A stretch of DNA of 64,000 nucleotides from Bacillus sp. J37. GTDB taxonomy: Bacteria > Bacillota > Bacilli > Bacillales > Bacillaceae. The translations under genes were made by a program, and so were the position numbers. The stretch's first letter is position 1. Each line of letters begins with the position of its first letter. Location of the stretch: the NCBI RefSeq assembly GCF_000518865.1, contig NZ_JAEK01000011.1, positions 59,500-123,499 on the forward strand, written 5' to 3'. Under the pieces are notes generated by a model that had not been told where the DNA came from, ran no database searches, and saw only the letters and a program-made list of their open reading frames with translations. Of the stretch, positions 47,563 to 58,477 are shown piece by piece.

Positions 47563-48141
47563 TCACTGTTTTTCTTTCGGGTTTGTTTTAAAAACAAGTG
47601 CACTTCGTTCATATTCTACATCTTTTACGCCTAAACGGAAATTTATCACTCTAGCAACAGCAAAAAGATAATCTGATAATCTGTTTAAATATTTGAGTAC
47701 CACATCATTAATATCCATTTCTTTTTGAAGTGAAACCGTACATCTTTCTGCTCTTCTTGTGACAGTTCTTGCGATATGAATGACAGCAGCAGCATTGCTT
47801 CCACTTGGTAAAATAAATTTTTCCAATGGTGGAGCTTCTTTTACATAATGGTCGATACGCTCTTCCAGTAAAGTAACCATCTCTTCTTTTGCTTTATATG
47901 GATACTTTTCTTTTACAACTGCTAAATCTCCTCCACAATCAAATAACTCATGTTGAATTTTCTCTAACTCCTGATAAATATCTTGAAATATTGGATCTGA
48001 AAGGAATGTCATGGCTTGACCAATAAAGCTATTCGCTTCATCTATTGTTCCATATGCTTCTACGCGTAAATGATCCTTATCGACTCTTCCACCAATAATA
48101 CTTGTTTTTCCGCTATCTCCAGTCCGTGTATACAAATTCAC
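47563..48141 (-). CDS. yvqK: PduO-type corrinoid adenosyltransferase
   Basis: Transfers the adenosyl group of ATP to cob(I)alamin, making adenosylcobalamin. The family blocks are YTRTGDSGKTSIIGGRVDKD, RVEAYGTIDEANSFIG, HELFDCGGDLA, RTVTRRAERCTVSL and KYLNRLSDYLFAVARVIN. I set GTG 48141 (192 residues) as start: the encoded NLYTRTGD follows as in YvqK, and GGAG lies about 10 bases upstream, while GTG 48150 nearly touches that site. In B. subtilis yvqK is elsewhere; here it stands alone between resE and sigX. The product could feed the CarH-like regulator of this window. Confidence 0.93.
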   Translation of the reverse strand: MNLYTRTGDSGKTSIIGGRVDKDHLRVEAYGTIDEANSFIGQAMTFLSDPIFQDIYQELEKIQHELFDCGGDLAVVKEKYPYKAKEEMVTLLEERIDHYVKEAPPLEKFILPSGSNAAAVIHIARTVTRRAERCTVSLQKEMDINDVVLKYLNRLSDYLFAVARVINFRLGVKDVEYERSALVFKTNPKEKQ

Positions 48142-48229
48142 AATGATCACACTCCATAAATTTTGTAGAATTCAATTAATAGGAAATCTCTTTATTACCC
48201 GTCATTTAGAATTTCAGCTGATTTTATAA

Positions 48230-48264
48230 AAGCTTATTATCAACAAAATTTTGATAATAAGCTT
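48230..48264 (-). terminator. Hairpin downstream of resE
   Basis: AAGCTTATTATCA and TGATAATAAGCTT form a perfect 13-bp stem with a 9-base loop, 51 bases after the resE stop. The tail TTATAAAATC is a poor T tract, so termination strength is uncertain. Confidence 0.65.
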
Positions 48265-48315
48265 CATATATCTTGTGTTTGGTTGTTTCGCATGGAACAA
48301 GATTGTTCGTCAATT

Positions 48316-50115
48316 TTATTCAGATTCCAGCTTTTTTCGAGGTAAAAAGAAGCTAAATGTCGTTCCCTCGTCTAATTTACTATGGACACTTATTTTACCT
48401 TTATGTGCTTCAATAATATTTTTTACAATCGCTAGACCCAGACCTGTTCCAGCTCTGCCTCTAGTTCTTGCTTTATCTGCTTTATAGAACCTTTCGAAGA
48501 CAAATGGCAGATCTTCCTCAGGAATTCCAGAGCCGGAATCTCTAACATGTATTATCACACCGTCTGTATGATCTTTGACCTCAATGACAACTGAACCATT
48601 TTCTCCTGTATGGCGTATTGCATTATCTATCAAATTTGTTAAAACTTGCTCAATTCGATCCGGATCAATTACTTGTGTAGGTTCTTTAATATTAACTTCT
48701 GTTAAAAGTGAAATGTCTTTCTCTTTTGCAAGCCCTTGAAACTTTCGACCAACCTTTTCAACAAAATCATTCAATGATATTTCTTCTAAATTTAATGTAA
48801 TATGGCCTGCTTCCATTCTAGCTAAATCAAGCAGGTCATTTACCAATCTTCCCATTCTCAAAGATTCATCGTGAATTACTTGTGCAATATCCTTTTTCTC
48901 TTCTTCTGTGCTGGCAATATCATCGACAATTGCTTCACTATATCCCTGCAGCATTGAGATTGGTGTTCTTAGTTCATGGCTTACATTTGCAATAAAATCT
49001 TTACGAAGTTTATCCAGTCGCCGCTCTTCTGTCATATCACGAAGCACAGCAACAGCCCCACGAACATGTGATTGATTATATAAAGGAGTCATTAAGATAA
49101 CCCAGCTTCTTCCTTGAATAATGATTTCAAGCATTTGTTCTTTTTCAGTACTCACTACTCTTTGGAACAACGCCTTCATATCAGAGGGAAGCTCCCCACC
49201 AGATTCTACGTTTATACCTTGTTCATAATACCAAGATGTAAGGAATCTTTCTGCGGGTGGATTCGTTACTAATATTGTTCCATCAATATTTAATGTAATA
49301 ACACCATCAGCCATACTGCTTAAAATGTTTGTTAAATGTTCTTTTTCCTGGCTAAGAGCGTTAATATGAAACTTGAGCTGCTTCCCCATTTGATTAAAAG
49401 CGACACCCAATTCTCCAATTTCATCATTCGACATGATCGGAACTTTTGATTCAAATTTTCCTCTTGCTAACTCTTGAGCTACCTCTCTCATCTTTCTTAA
49501 TGGATAAGTAATCCTTGTTGATAAGAAAAATGCAAAAATCGTTGTTAAAATAATAGCAATTCCAGCCGCTAGAATAATGTATTTTGTCGTTTCTTTTGTT
49601 GTTTCATGTACGGCCTTAAGAGATTGAGAAATAAACACAGCACCTGTCTTGGTTTCTGACACCTTATAAGGTACTCCTACAATAAGAACTTCATCTTCCC
49701 CATTAGCAAAAACATCATTCGGCTTCTCAAGATTTGTTCGTTTACTGATTTTTTGCTGCTTTGTTAATGGTAGTGAAAGCTCATCATCTTCTTCAATGTC
49801 TTCCATTGTTAAATGAGGTAATTCTTCATCTTTAATAGGTGAATTCGAAACGTTATTTTTGTTTTCTACAATAATAATATGAGTAAGTTCATCAGCTAAT
49901 TCCCATGAAATGGACTTTGCAAGCTCCTGATCTTCATGACTTTCAATAATCAGAGACACTTTAGTAGCAAGTTGTGTGAGCTCATCCTCAGCTTTATCTA
50001 CATGATAATTTTCAATAAACTCAAGCATTAAAATCGTTAAGACAAACAAAACAAAGGAAACGAGCAAAAGAATCGTTCCCCATAGCTTTCCAACTACACT
50101 TCTCCACAAAATCAT
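48316..50115 (-). CDS. resE: Sensor histidine kinase ResE
   Basis: Kinase partner of ResD in the response to oxygen limitation and nitric oxide. Of the 599 residues, two membrane helices lie at about 10-32 and 178-200 around an extracytoplasmic sensor loop, then a HAMP domain (200-255), a PAS domain (about 258-365), the dimerisation domain with phosphorylated His380 in NVSHELRTP, and an ATPase domain with [25 protein letters not shown] and [10 protein letters not shown]. The ATG overlaps resD by 4 bases. Length is close to B. subtilis ResE. Confidence 0.96.
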   Translation of the reverse strand: MILWRSVVGKLWGTILLLVSFVLFVLTILMLEFIENYHVDKAEDELTQLATKVSLIIESHEDQELAKSISWELADELTHIIIVENKNNVSNSPIKDEELPHLTMEDIEEDDELSLPLTKQQKISKRTNLEKPNDVFANGEDEVLIVGVPYKVSETKTGAVFISQSLKAVHETTKETTKYIILAAGIAIILTTIFAFFLSTRITYPLRKMREVAQELARGKFESKVPIMSNDEIGELGVAFNQMGKQLKFHINALSQEKEHLTNILSSMADGVITLNIDGTILVTNPPAERFLTSWYYEQGINVESGGELPSDMKALFQRVVSTEKEQMLEIIIQGRSWVILMTPLYNQSHVRGAVAVLRDMTEERRLDKLRKDFIANVSHELRTPISMLQGYSEAIVDDIASTEEEKKDIAQVIHDESLRMGRLVNDLLDLARMEAGHITLNLEEISLNDFVEKVGRKFQGLAKEKDISLLTEVNIKEPTQVIDPDRIEQVLTNLIDNAIRHTGENGSVVIEVKDHTDGVIIHVRDSGSGIPEEDLPFVFERFYKADKARTRGRAGTGLGLAIVKNIIEAHKGKISVHSKLDEGTTFSFFLPRKKLESE

Positions 50116-50834
50116 GTATTGCTTACCTCAAATTTATATCCTACTCCCCAAACTGTTACAATCATTTTTGCAGCCTCAGGTGAAACTTTGCTTAATTTCT
50201 CTCTTAATCGCTTTACATGGGTATCTACTGTTCGTAAATCACCAAAAAATTCATATTGCCACACTTCTTTTAATAACTTTTCACGATCATAAACCTTATC
50301 AGGAGTTTTTGCTAAAAAGTATAATAACTCATATTCCTTAGGTGTTAAACTAACCTCTGTTCCATCTGCTGTGACACGGTGTGCATCATGATCAATTGAT
50401 AAATGAGGAAACACAATCACATTTTTAGCTGTTGTTTCAGTTTTTAAGAATGATGTTTGGGAAGACCTTCTAAGTAATGCCTTTACTCGGAGAACAACCT
50501 CTCTTGGACTAAAAGGTTTGACAATATAATCATCTACACCTGCTTCAAAACCTTGAACACGATTTGCCTCCTCCCCTTTTGCAGTCAACATAATTATTGG
50601 GGTTGCTTTTTTATCACGTAATTGCTTACACACTTCTATTCCATCAATTCCCGGCATCATGACATCTAGCATAATCAAATCATATTCATTATTTAATGCG
50701 AGCTCTAAAGCTTCATCTCCATTTTCAGCTTCTTCAATTTCATAATTTTCTCTTTCAAGATACATTCTTAATAATCGACGAATTCGATCCTCATCATCTA
50801 CGACTAAAATTCTGGCAAATTGGTTCTCTTCCAT
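50112..50834 (-). CDS. resD: Response regulator ResD
   Basis: OmpR-type response regulator that activates respiration genes such as ctaA, fnr and the nitrite reductase operon in B. subtilis. The receiver domain has Asp12/Asp13-type acidic residues in VVDDED, the phosphoacceptor Asp57 in IMLDVMMPG, and Lys in DDYIVKPF. The winged-helix domain shows [13 protein letters not shown] and [26 protein letters not shown] 50834 has GGAGAG 8 bases upstream. A hairpin separates it from resC, consistent with a separate promoter plus read-through. Confidence 0.97.
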   Translation of the reverse strand: MEENQFARILVVDDEDRIRRLLRMYLERENYEIEEAENGDEALELALNNEYDLIMLDVMMPGIDGIEVCKQLRDKKATPIIMLTAKGEEANRVQGFEAGVDDYIVKPFSPREVVLRVKALLRRSSQTSFLKTETTAKNVIVFPHLSIDHDAHRVTADGTEVSLTPKEYELLYFLAKTPDKVYDREKLLKEVWQYEFFGDLRTVDTHVKRLREKLSKVSPEAAKMIVTVWGVGYKFEVSNT

Positions 50835-50942
50835 AATAAGAACTCTCCTTCATAAGTAAGTTTTTTCTAAGGGTGATGATTTCATTATGTATAAAGTGAA
50901 ATTTTGGCATGGTTCTTTTAAAAATAAGCCCTACATACAAAC

Positions 50943-50974
50943 ACAAAGCCTTCACTGCATAGAGTGAAGGCTTT
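50943..50974 (-). terminator. Hairpin between resC and resD
   Basis: CAAAGCCTTCACT and AGTGAAGGCTTTG form a perfect 13-bp stem around CTATGC. On the minus strand the tail is TGTTTGTATG, so it may end part of the resABC transcripts while allowing read-through into resDE. Confidence 0.75.
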
Positions 50975-51053
50975 GATAGCAGTGTTTATACTAATTGTAC
51001 GCTAGTCACACATTTTTATCTACTTTTGAAATAAGTTGTAATTTTTTACACGT

Positions 51054-52229
51054 TTATGCGTACGAATGTAAGCCTGCAATTACTAAGTTAACAAAAATAA
51101 GGTTAAACATGATGATGGCAAAGCCGACAACGGCCAACCATGCTGATTTTTCACCGTGCCATCCCTTGGATAAACGGAGATGTAAATAGGCTGCATAAAA
51201 TAACCAAGTAATCAGTGCCCATACTTCTTTTGGATCCCATCCCCAAAATCTTGTCCATGCAATTTGCGCCCAAATCATTGCAAATATTAATGCTCCCAAT
51301 GTGAAGACAGGAAAACCTATTGCGACAGAACGATACCCAATTTCATCGACCAGGTCAAGGTTTACATTTTTGGTAAATGGCTTAATTACTGCCCCCAATC
51401 GTTTACGTAAGATCAGACGGAGGAGACCATATAGAATAGAACCAATAACTACTGACCAAATGACGGTGTTTAGCTTGCTTGCAGAAATGATTGCAGGCAT
51501 TTCAATTAAAGGTTCAAATTTCCCATCTGTTATGAGTTCCCCTTTATGCGGACCAACTAAAGCTGGTAAATTGAAAGTCATAACAGCTTCTTGATCATTT
51601 TTATCAATCCAGTTAAAATCGGCTTGATAATCCATACCTCTAAATGTGCTAGTGACAATAATAAAACCTAACGTCACAACTAATATATACATGATAAATT
51701 CCAACCAAAACGTTTTCTTTGACGATTTTGTTTGATCAACAACTGTTACTAGATGAATTATTCCGGCAACAGCACTTATGGCCAAGATAGCTTGTCCCAA
51801 TGCAGCCGTTGTTACATGAATATACAGCCAATGACTTTGTAATGATGGTATTAACGGACTTATATCATTTGGGAACATACTACCGTAAGCAATAATTAAT
51901 ACAACGATTGGAAGAGTAAACAAACCTAAAATGGCTACTTTATATATAAAGAACAAAATAATAAATGCCAGAACAAGCATCATACCGAACGCTGTCGTAA
52001 ATTCAAATAAATTACTGACTGGTGCATGTCCTGATGCAATCCACCTTGTAATAAAGTAGGCAAGTTGTGATACAAACCCTAATATAGTCGTTACCATTGC
52101 AGCAATTGTCCACTTACTTATGTTTTCTGATTTATTGCGCTTATCTCGAATTGAACCGCCGAATAAGAAAATGGCAATTAAATAAATAATAAAAGCTATT
52201 TCAAGAAATGTACTACTAAGTGATGCCAA
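51054..52229 (-). CDS. resC: Cytochrome c biogenesis protein ResC (CcsA-type)
   Basis: Polytopic heme-handling protein of the System II cytochrome c maturation pathway. The 391 residues contain about eight to nine membrane helices. The tryptophan-rich heme motif is [18 protein letters not shown] near the C-terminus, with conserved histidines in [14 protein letters not shown] and LHLRLS as candidate heme ligands. TTG 52229 follows AGGGAG by about 4-5 bases. It works as a complex with ResB and lies 18 bases after it. Confidence 0.95.
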   Translation of the reverse strand: MASLSSTFLEIAFIIYLIAIFLFGGSIRDKRNKSENISKWTIAAMVTTILGFVSQLAYFITRWIASGHAPVSNLFEFTTAFGMMLVLAFIILFFIYKVAILGLFTLPIVVLIIAYGSMFPNDISPLIPSLQSHWLYIHVTTAALGQAILAISAVAGIIHLVTVVDQTKSSKKTFWLEFIMYILVVTLGFIIVTSTFRGMDYQADFNWIDKNDQEAVMTFNLPALVGPHKGELITDGKFEPLIEMPAIISASKLNTVIWSVVIGSILYGLLRLILRKRLGAVIKPFTKNVNLDLVDEIGYRSVAIGFPVFTLGALIFAMIWAQIAWTRFWGWDPKEVWALITWLFYAAYLHLRLSKGWHGEKSAWLAVVGFAIIMFNLIFVNLVIAGLHSYA

Positions 52230-52247
52230 AATTCTCCCTCCTTTACC

Positions 52248-53870
52248 TTATTCTTTTTCTTTTTGATCTTTCGGTGCAGAAAGTGAGGTACCTTCTACAA
52301 CAATCTCAATCTCTTTAGCCAATCCATACCAATTTTTATTTGTATGTCCTGCTATTAAAATTTCATCATCTTGTTGTTTTATCCATATGCGACGGTGATT
52401 CCAATACATACCTTGTATTACACCTAGCATGAATATAGCTCCACCTAGAGCAAGAATCCACAAGGTTAAATCTTTTCTCACTGTCAAAGCAGTTAAGTCC
52501 TTTGTTTCAATGCCTTCAAATTTCATCTTGTACTGATTTTCACCGGATGGCTCAATTGTTTGCTGGATTGCTACAAAACTTGATTCACCTTCTGGAGTCT
52601 GAGGTGTATACATTTTGAAGACAAATGCAGGATTATTTGGAATTCGTGTTTTAGTTGCAGGAACTCCTTCTTCGTCAAAATAAAAGTCAGGTAAGTATGT
52701 AGAAATTTCAACCTTATTTCCATTTCCAAGATCATATTCTTTTTGAGGATCTAATAGATCAACTTCTATTTGACCAAGGCTTTCCTCTGTTTCCTTATTT
52801 AATAAACTAAACGTCATTTTATTTAATTCGTTTAATTTATAGTCAACTTGGTAGAGAGAGAAGGAATCAAATTTCAACGGTTCATTCACCCTTATTTCTT
52901 CTTCTTTTACTTTATTTAACTGCGGTTCTGCACCGTGAACAATTTCCCCTTCTCTTTCATAGAGGATAACGTTAGATTGGAAGTTTTTCACAACACTTCC
53001 ATCACCTACTCGGGTAATCGCTTCTTCAAACACTTCGTCTTCTTTATCTTTCTCATAAACTTCCATAATAAAGTCTTTGTTTTCTAAATAGTAGCGACCT
53101 TCCGTACCTGGAATAACAGCCGTTTCACCTTCTCTAACCCAAAGTACTTCATCAATATACATGCCAGGTACGAACCGCAGCATTGCTCCAATTAAAAATA
53201 TAATAAGTCCACAGTGATTTACATAGGGGCCCCATCTGGAAAAACGGCCTTTTTCAGCTAAAAGGTTCCCATTTTCCTCCCGCACATGATAACGACGGGA
53301 AGCAAGACGTTCTTTTACTAGTTCGAGATCATACTCATTTGTTTTAGTTGAGCTATATAACCGTTGGCGCTTCATAAAAGTATGGTGTCTTGATACACCT
53401 TGTTTTTTTAATGCTCTATGTAACGGTACAAATCGGTCCAAACTAGCAATGACAAGAGAAATACCAATCGATGCAACTAATACCATATACCACCATGAGC
53501 CGTATAGATTATGAAAACCAAGTTCATAATATAGTTGACCGAGTATTCCATATTCATCTTTATAAAATTGACTTGCTGTCACTGAAGGCGGTATGTACAT
53601 TTCTTGTGGGAAAACGGTACCTAATGCCGAAGCAAGCAAAGTTAGAAAAATTAACCATACACCAACTTTTACTGATGAAAAGAAATTCCAAATTTTATCA
53701 ACAAAGGTTCTCTTATAAGTTTGAGATCGTCTAGCAGAACCTTCGTACTTCATATCCAATAAGTGTTTAGTATCTTTTTTCTCTTTATCTCCCAGCGGAT
53801 TTCCACATGATTCACATAAAATAGTACCTTCCGGATTTGCGTGACCACACTCGCAATTGACCTTATTCAT
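52248..53870 (-). CDS. resB: Cytochrome c biogenesis protein ResB
   Basis: Partner of ResC in System II cytochrome c assembly, exposing a large extracytoplasmic domain. The 540 residues begin with a zinc-ribbon-like CECGHANPEGTILCESCG, as in B. subtilis ResB, followed by membrane helices at about 68-90, 130-150 and 215-235 (NHCGLIIFLIGAMLRFVPG), the extracytoplasmic domain (240-460) and a last helix near 470-490 (LTLWILALGGAIFMLGVIQG). ATG 53870 starts 17 bases after resA. Confidence 0.96.
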   Translation of the reverse strand: MNKVNCECGHANPEGTILCESCGNPLGDKEKKDTKHLLDMKYEGSARRSQTYKRTFVDKIWNFFSSVKVGVWLIFLTLLASALGTVFPQEMYIPPSVTASQFYKDEYGILGQLYYELGFHNLYGSWWYMVLVASIGISLVIASLDRFVPLHRALKKQGVSRHHTFMKRQRLYSSTKTNEYDLELVKERLASRRYHVREENGNLLAEKGRFSRWGPYVNHCGLIIFLIGAMLRFVPGMYIDEVLWVREGETAVIPGTEGRYYLENKDFIMEVYEKDKEDEVFEEAITRVGDGSVVKNFQSNVILYEREGEIVHGAEPQLNKVKEEEIRVNEPLKFDSFSLYQVDYKLNELNKMTFSLLNKETEESLGQIEVDLLDPQKEYDLGNGNKVEISTYLPDFYFDEEGVPATKTRIPNNPAFVFKMYTPQTPEGESSFVAIQQTIEPSGENQYKMKFEGIETKDLTALTVRKDLTLWILALGGAIFMLGVIQGMYWNHRRIWIKQQDDEILIAGHTNKNWYGLAKEIEIVVEGTSLSAPKDQKEKE

Positions 53871-53887
53871 GCTGAAAACTCCCCATT

Positions 53888-54409
53888 TTAAGGTTTAATC
53901 TGTTCCATATAATCTCTGATCATTCTTTCTGTTAAGGTTCCTGAAGTAATATCAACAACTTCCCCTTCAGGATTAATCATAAAGGTCGTCGGTAATGGGC
54001 CGACTCCGTAAGCGTTTAACACTTGACGGTCCTTATCGAGAAGTATAGGAAAGGTTAATTCATGTTTGTTTACGAAGCTTTGAACTGCAATATTCGATTC
54101 AGCAATATTGACAGCCAAAACCTCAACTCCATGATTTTTATAATACTCGTATTGGTTGTCCATGTAAGGCATTTCCCGTTCACAAGGCTTACACCAAGTT
54201 CCCCAGAAATTTAAGAAAACGCCTTTTCCCTTATAGTCAGATAGCTGATGCTCATTTCCTTCTAAATCTGTTAAAACAAAGTCTGGAGCTTTTGAACCTT
54301 CTTTCACCTTTTCCTTACTAACAAAAAAGTTTGAATACAGCGTATATCCCAATGCACCAATTAATAAAATTAATATGATAGAGCGCATAAGTAAACGTTT
54401 TTTTTTCAT
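53888..54409 (-). CDS. resA: Thiol-disulfide oxidoreductase ResA
   Basis: Membrane-anchored thioredoxin-like protein that reduces apocytochrome c cysteines before heme attachment. The 173 residues have an N-terminal anchor (about 8-27) and a TlpA/ResA domain with the active site WCKPC (Cys73, Cys76) and Glu79, which corresponds to the functionally important Glu80 of B. subtilis ResA; the cis-Pro segment is [13 protein letters not shown]. First gene of resABC, 91 bases after rluB. Confidence 0.96.
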   Translation of the reverse strand: MKKKRLLMRSIILILLIGALGYTLYSNFFVSKEKVKEGSKAPDFVLTDLEGNEHQLSDYKGKGVFLNFWGTWCKPCEREMPYMDNQYEYYKNHGVEVLAVNIAESNIAVQSFVNKHELTFPILLDKDRQVLNAYGVGPLPTTFMINPEGEVVDITSGTLTERMIRDYMEQIKP

Positions 54410-54500
54410 TTACATACTCCCCTACTTCTTGAACATTCTAGGTCATTATAACACTATCCAAATCCTTGGAATAATCCATATTTTGAAGTTTATGTGAAAA

Positions 54501-55235
54501 TTACTGAGTCTGTTTCCCATGTTGGGCAAGGGATCTAAGCTGTTTCACTTCGTGAGGTGATAGTTCTCTAGAATCTCCTGTTGCTAAACCGTTTAAATTG
54601 AGAAATGCAAATTTCTCCCTTTTCAACTTTACTACCTGATGTCCAATTGCTTCAAGCATACGTCTGACTTGACGATTTCGTCCTTCATGGATCTTTAATT
54701 CAATGATGCTAGTTTGTTTCTTTTTATCAACTGATAATACCTTTACTTGTGCAGGTGCTGTTTTCCCATCTTCAAGTTGTATTCCACGTTCCAACAGCTT
54801 AATCTTATCTCTCGCTGGAATTCCCTTAACTTTTGCTACATAGGATTTCTCCACCTCATAGCGGGGATGCATAAGAATATTCGCAAATTCACCATCATTG
54901 GTTAATAATAATATACCGGATGTATCGTAATCCAGCCTGCCAATAGGATAAATCCTTTGCTTAATATATGGAAAAAAGTCAGTAACAACTTTTCTGCCCT
55001 TATCATCTTTTACAGCCGATATTACTCCTGTTGGTTTATAAAGAAGTAAATAAACAGGCTCTTCACGTTCAAGTGGGATACCCTCAACTTCAACCCGATC
55101 CTGATCTGTTACTTTTACCCCTAATTCTTTCACTACTTTTCCGTTTACTTTTACTTTTCCATCTACTATTAATTCCTCTGCTTTTCGTCTAGAAGCTATA
55201 CCAGCATGAGCAATTACCTTTTGTAAGCGTTCCAT
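54501..55235 (-). CDS. rluB: 23S rRNA pseudouridine synthase RluB
   Basis: Modifies a uridine of 23S rRNA. The 244 residues contain an N-terminal S4 domain (MERLQKVIAHAGIASRRKAE) and the synthase domain with the catalytic Asp in GRLDYDTSGILLLTNDG, then HEGRNRQVRRMLEAIGH. ATG 55235 is chosen: GAGGTGA lies 5 bases upstream and the length equals the B. subtilis protein; the upstream GTG 55244 is part of the binding site. It is upstream of resA, as in B. subtilis (ypuL). Confidence 0.95.
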   Translation of the reverse strand: MERLQKVIAHAGIASRRKAEELIVDGKVKVNGKVVKELGVKVTDQDRVEVEGIPLEREEPVYLLLYKPTGVISAVKDDKGRKVVTDFFPYIKQRIYPIGRLDYDTSGILLLTNDGEFANILMHPRYEVEKSYVAKVKGIPARDKIKLLERGIQLEDGKTAPAQVKVLSVDKKKQTSIIELKIHEGRNRQVRRMLEAIGHQVVKLKREKFAFLNLNGLATGDSRELSPHEVKQLRSLAQHGKQTQ

Positions 55236-55411
55236 CTCGGTCACCTCGATAACATATTACTGTTTTCTCTATTTTTTCACAAGTATCGACAATAAAATAC
55301 CCTTTATTCATTTGTCAAAAATGTGCTTACTCATCATACCATAATTTTTTCAGATGTTGTAATTTACGTGATGATGCGAAAAAATAATTCTTTTCTCTCT
55401 TTAAAAAATAA

Positions 55412-55435
55412 AAAACTTGGCATCCACCAAGTTTT
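55412..55435 (-). terminator. Terminator downstream of spmB
   Basis: AAAACTTGG and CCAAGTTTT pair around TGGATG and are followed by TTATTTTTT on the minus strand, 9 bases after the spmB stop. Confidence 0.9.
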
Positions 55436-55443
55436 GTAATCTG

Positions 55444-55974
55444 CTATGAAAACATAATTGTGACAATGACTATTGCTGCGATTATCCCGACTAAGTCTGC
55501 CAACAACCCAACCTTTAACGCATCTCCCATTTTCCTGATTCCTACCGCTCCAAAATAAACTGTGAGTACATATAATGTTGTATCTGTACTACCTTGCATT
55601 GTAGCAGCCAACATGCCTATAAAAGAATCCGGTCCATATGTTGCAATAATATCAGAAGTTAATCCCAACGCAGCCGTTCCTGATATTGGCCGTATGAATG
55701 CCAGTGGTACAATTTCCGCAGGAATATTCAAAACTTCCAAAGCAGGTTTCATAAAGTTCATTAGAAACTCTAACGCTCCTGATGCACGGAAAACGGAAAT
55801 AGCAACTAACATACCTACTAAATAAGGTATGATTGAAAAAGAGATACTAATTCCTTCCTTACCACCTTCTACAAAGGTTTCATATGTTGGTACCTTTTTG
55901 ATTGTTCCATAAATCAGAATAAATCCTATGATAACCGGTATGATCCATAATGATATAACGCCGATGAGTCCCAT
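55444..55974 (-). CDS. spmB: Spore maturation protein SpmB
   Basis: Membrane protein needed in B. subtilis for full dehydration of the spore core. The 176 residues contain a nucleoside-recognition (gate) domain: TYETFVEGGKEGISISFSII, then RPISGTAALGLTSDI and GSTDTTLYVLTVYFGAVG, with five or so helices. ATG 55974 is favoured, 6 bases after AAGGGTGA, a site that overlaps the spmA stop; TTG 55980 is too close. Second gene of spmA-spmB, downstream of dacB. Confidence 0.94.
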   Translation of the reverse strand: MGLIGVISLWIIPVIIGFILIYGTIKKVPTYETFVEGGKEGISISFSIIPYLVGMLVAISVFRASGALEFLMNFMKPALEVLNIPAEIVPLAFIRPISGTAALGLTSDIIATYGPDSFIGMLAATMQGSTDTTLYVLTVYFGAVGIRKMGDALKVGLLADLVGIIAAIVIVTIMFS

Positions 55975-55980
55975 ATTCAA

Positions 55981-56568
55981 TCACCCTTTTCTCTTTCTCC
56001 TATAATAGAAGAAACGATCTATTAGAATAGCTCCTAATGTTGAAAGAAATGTTGCAATCAATGTAGGCCCAACGATACTGGTAGGTGATGAAGATCCATA
56101 GGTCATCATTATTGCAATAACCGTTGTAGGAATTAATGTTAAACTTGACGTATTTATGGCTAAGAATGTGATCATGGACCTACTCGCTTTGTCAGATCCA
56201 CCATTTAATACTTTTAACTGTTCCATTGCCTTAATACCCAGGGGTGTAGCAGCATTTCCCAAACCAAATAGGTTTGCCATCATATTTGAAAGCATATATC
56301 CCATTGCAGGATGTTCAGGTGGCACTTCTGGAAATAATCTTGTTACAATTGGCTTAAATAAATTACCCAACTTCTCTAATAAGCCAGCCTTTTCCGCAAC
56401 TTTCATCAGCCCAAGCCAAAAGACTAAAACACTAATAAAACCGATCGCAATCGTAACAGCTTCTTTTCCTCCTTTAAATATGGCTTCATTTACTTCATCC
56501 ATCGTTCCATTAAACATCGCAAAAACAATACCGATAACCGTCAACATTACCCAAATGATATTAACCAT
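55981..56568 (-). CDS. spmA: Spore maturation protein SpmA
   Basis: Partner of SpmB; 195 residues with a gate domain and several membrane helices. Typical blocks are [58 protein letters not shown] and [18 protein letters not shown]. The ATG at 56568 overlaps the dacB stop by 8 bases, so dacB, spmA and spmB form one operon, sigma-E dependent in B. subtilis. Confidence 0.96.
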   Translation of the reverse strand: MVNIIWVMLTVIGIVFAMFNGTMDEVNEAIFKGGKEAVTIAIGFISVLVFWLGLMKVAEKAGLLEKLGNLFKPIVTRLFPEVPPEHPAMGYMLSNMMANLFGLGNAATPLGIKAMEQLKVLNGGSDKASRSMITFLAINTSSLTLIPTTVIAIMMTYGSSSPTSIVGPTLIATFLSTLGAILIDRFFYYRRKRKG

Positions 56569-57712
56569 AATGTTTTACCCCAACAGATGCAAAAAAGATA
56601 TTTCTAAACATATCCCAGAACGAGCCTTTTGGTTTTTCCACATTTCCATTGTCAAAATAGATAGGAATGTTGGCAATTGACTTTTCGTCAATTTTAATTG
56701 ACATTTCACCTACAACATTTGGTACCTTTTTTACATCCTGCCAATCTTTTTTGGGTTTTTGTAATGAAATATCAATCTTCACCTTTTCTTGCTCTTCTTT
56801 GCTTAAGGGATAAAGAACATTTCGATCTATGAATACATTCTTCTTATAAAAGTCGTGTTCAATCCCATCTAGTGTTCCTTCATTCTTTAACTTGACTAGC
56901 TCATAATTGTTAAAAGCAAAATTGTGTAAATTCATATGATCCTTCCAATCATCCGGATCATTTAACGTGACAACGATGGTGCTAAATCCATCTTTTGATG
57001 CAGTTGAAACCAATGTTCTTTTTGCTCGAACAGTATATCCTGTTTTTCCACCGGTACTGTATTCATAAAGGGTTGTTAAAAGTTTGTTCTTATTATGCCA
57101 GACTCTGTCCCATTTTTCGTTTGGATTAGGTGCCCGGTGTGTTTCAGTACCCGATATCTTTTGGTAAGTCTCATTTTGCATAGCATACTTTGTTAAAATC
57201 GCCATATCATAAGCGGTTGAATAATGATTTTCATGATCATCTAATCCATGAGGATTTGCGAATACCGTGTTTGTCATTCCAATTTCTTCTGCCTTTTGAT
57301 TCATCATTATCACAAACCCTTCAAGACTACCCCCAACATGTTCAGCGATCGCTACAGCAGCATCATTTCCGGACCTGAGCATTAGTCCGTAAACCAAATC
57401 CTCGAGTTTTATTTTTTCCCCTTTTTGCAAATAAACAGAAGATCCCTCTGCCTGAAGTGCTCTCTCACTTACTGTGACCATTTCATTTAATTTACCGGAT
57501 TCAACCGCAAGGATTGCAGTCATTATTTTTGTGATGCTTGCAATTCTCATTTTTTGATGTGCTTGCTTTTCATATAAGACCCTTCCAGATTCTTGATCTA
57601 TTAAAATGGCAGTTTGAGCACTTACACCAATACCGGAAGTCTGATTAGGTATACATGCAAGTAATAAGATAATGATGAAAAACACTGTTGTCACTTTCTT
57701 CATGTGCAGCAT
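56561..57712 (-). CDS. dacB: D-alanyl-D-alanine carboxypeptidase DacB (PBP5*)
   Basis: Sporulation-specific carboxypeptidase that trims cortex peptide crosslinks. The active-site triad is complete: Ser59-x-x-Lys62 in ASITKIM, Ser-Gly-Asn in RSGNDAAVA, and Lys-Thr-Gly in GGKTGYTV. The 383 residues end in a C-terminal beta domain. The signal peptide contains LLLAC (Cys20), which looks like a weak lipobox; the B. subtilis enzyme has an ordinary signal peptide by my recollection. Start ATG 57712 or ATG 57703 cannot be separated, since neither has a good ribosome binding site. Confidence 0.94.
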   Translation of the reverse strand: MLHMKKVTTVFFIIILLLACIPNQTSGIGVSAQTAILIDQESGRVLYEKQAHQKMRIASITKIMTAILAVESGKLNEMVTVSERALQAEGSSVYLQKGEKIKLEDLVYGLMLRSGNDAAVAIAEHVGGSLEGFVIMMNQKAEEIGMTNTVFANPHGLDDHENHYSTAYDMAILTKYAMQNETYQKISGTETHRAPNPNEKWDRVWHNKNKLLTTLYEYSTGGKTGYTVRAKRTLVSTASKDGFSTIVVTLNDPDDWKDHMNLHNFAFNNYELVKLKNEGTLDGIEHDFYKKNVFIDRNVLYPLSKEEQEKVKIDISLQKPKKDWQDVKKVPNVVGEMSIKIDEKSIANIPIYFDNGNVEKPKGSFWDMFRNIFFASVGVKHYG

Positions 57713-57849
57713 AAAGCAACCACGTCCCTTACTCGTTCGTTTTGTACAAGTTTATGCACGTGGACAAAGCTTATGAATGAAAAATGAAAATTGTGACTGT
57801 CCCCTGTGAGTCAGTTAGGATTCTTCATATGTATTTTCAAAAAAAAAAA

Positions 57850-57879
57850 GACTGACCTATAAGTATTTTCAGGTCAGTC
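57850..57879 (-). terminator. Strong terminator downstream of scpB
   Basis: GACTGACCT and AGGTCAGTC form a perfect 9-bp stem followed by eleven T on the minus strand, just after the scpB stop. Confidence 0.95.
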
Positions 57880-57883
57880 AATA

Positions 57884-58477
57884 TTAGTTCAAGTCTTCTA
57901 ATGTTTCGTTAAACTTTTCAAAGAAAAGATCTGCTTCCTCCTGTTCAAATTCGTTATCTTTTTCAGGTAGTGGCGGGAGTTCATTTATCGACTTCAGTCC
58001 AAAATATTCCAGAAATTCTTTAGTGGTTCCATACAATATTGCACGACCTGTTCCCTCAGCTCTGCCGACTTCTTTAATAAGGATTTTGGTTACCAGTGTT
58101 TGAATTGGTCTCTCTGTTTTCACACCGCGAATTTCTTCAATTTCTGCTCTAGTGATTGGCTGTTTATATGCCACAATCGCTAAAGTCTCTAATGCAGCCT
58201 GTGAAAGTGAGCCATTTCCAGGTGATTCAACTAATTTTTTTAAATACATAGCATGTTCTTTTTTCGTTGTTAGTTGAAATTGACCTGCAACCTCTACAAG
58301 CTCAATACCCCGGTCTTTCTTTTTATAACTTTCAGCAAGTTCTTTCATGATATCCACGACTTCCTGTTCTTCTACCTCTAAAACCATCGTTAATTGTTTC
58401 AGGGAAAGACCCTCGTCGCCGGAAGCAAATAATAATGCTTCTACGATTGAATTCCAATCAATCACACCTAAGGCCAT
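57884..58477 (-). CDS. scpB: Segregation and condensation protein ScpB
   Basis: Forms the condensin complex with Smc and ScpA. The 197 residues, same length as in B. subtilis, comprise two winged-helix domains: [19 protein letters not shown] at the N-terminus, [20 protein letters not shown] and [15 protein letters not shown] in the centre, then [15 protein letters not shown] and an acidic tail. ATG 58477 directly follows the scpA stop, so translation is coupled. Confidence 0.97.
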   Translation of the reverse strand: MALGVIDWNSIVEALLFASGDEGLSLKQLTMVLEVEEQEVVDIMKELAESYKKKDRGIELVEVAGQFQLTTKKEHAMYLKKLVESPGNGSLSQAALETLAIVAYKQPITRAEIEEIRGVKTERPIQTLVTKILIKEVGRAEGTGRAILYGTTKEFLEYFGLKSINELPPLPEKDNEFEQEEADLFFEKFNETLEDLN

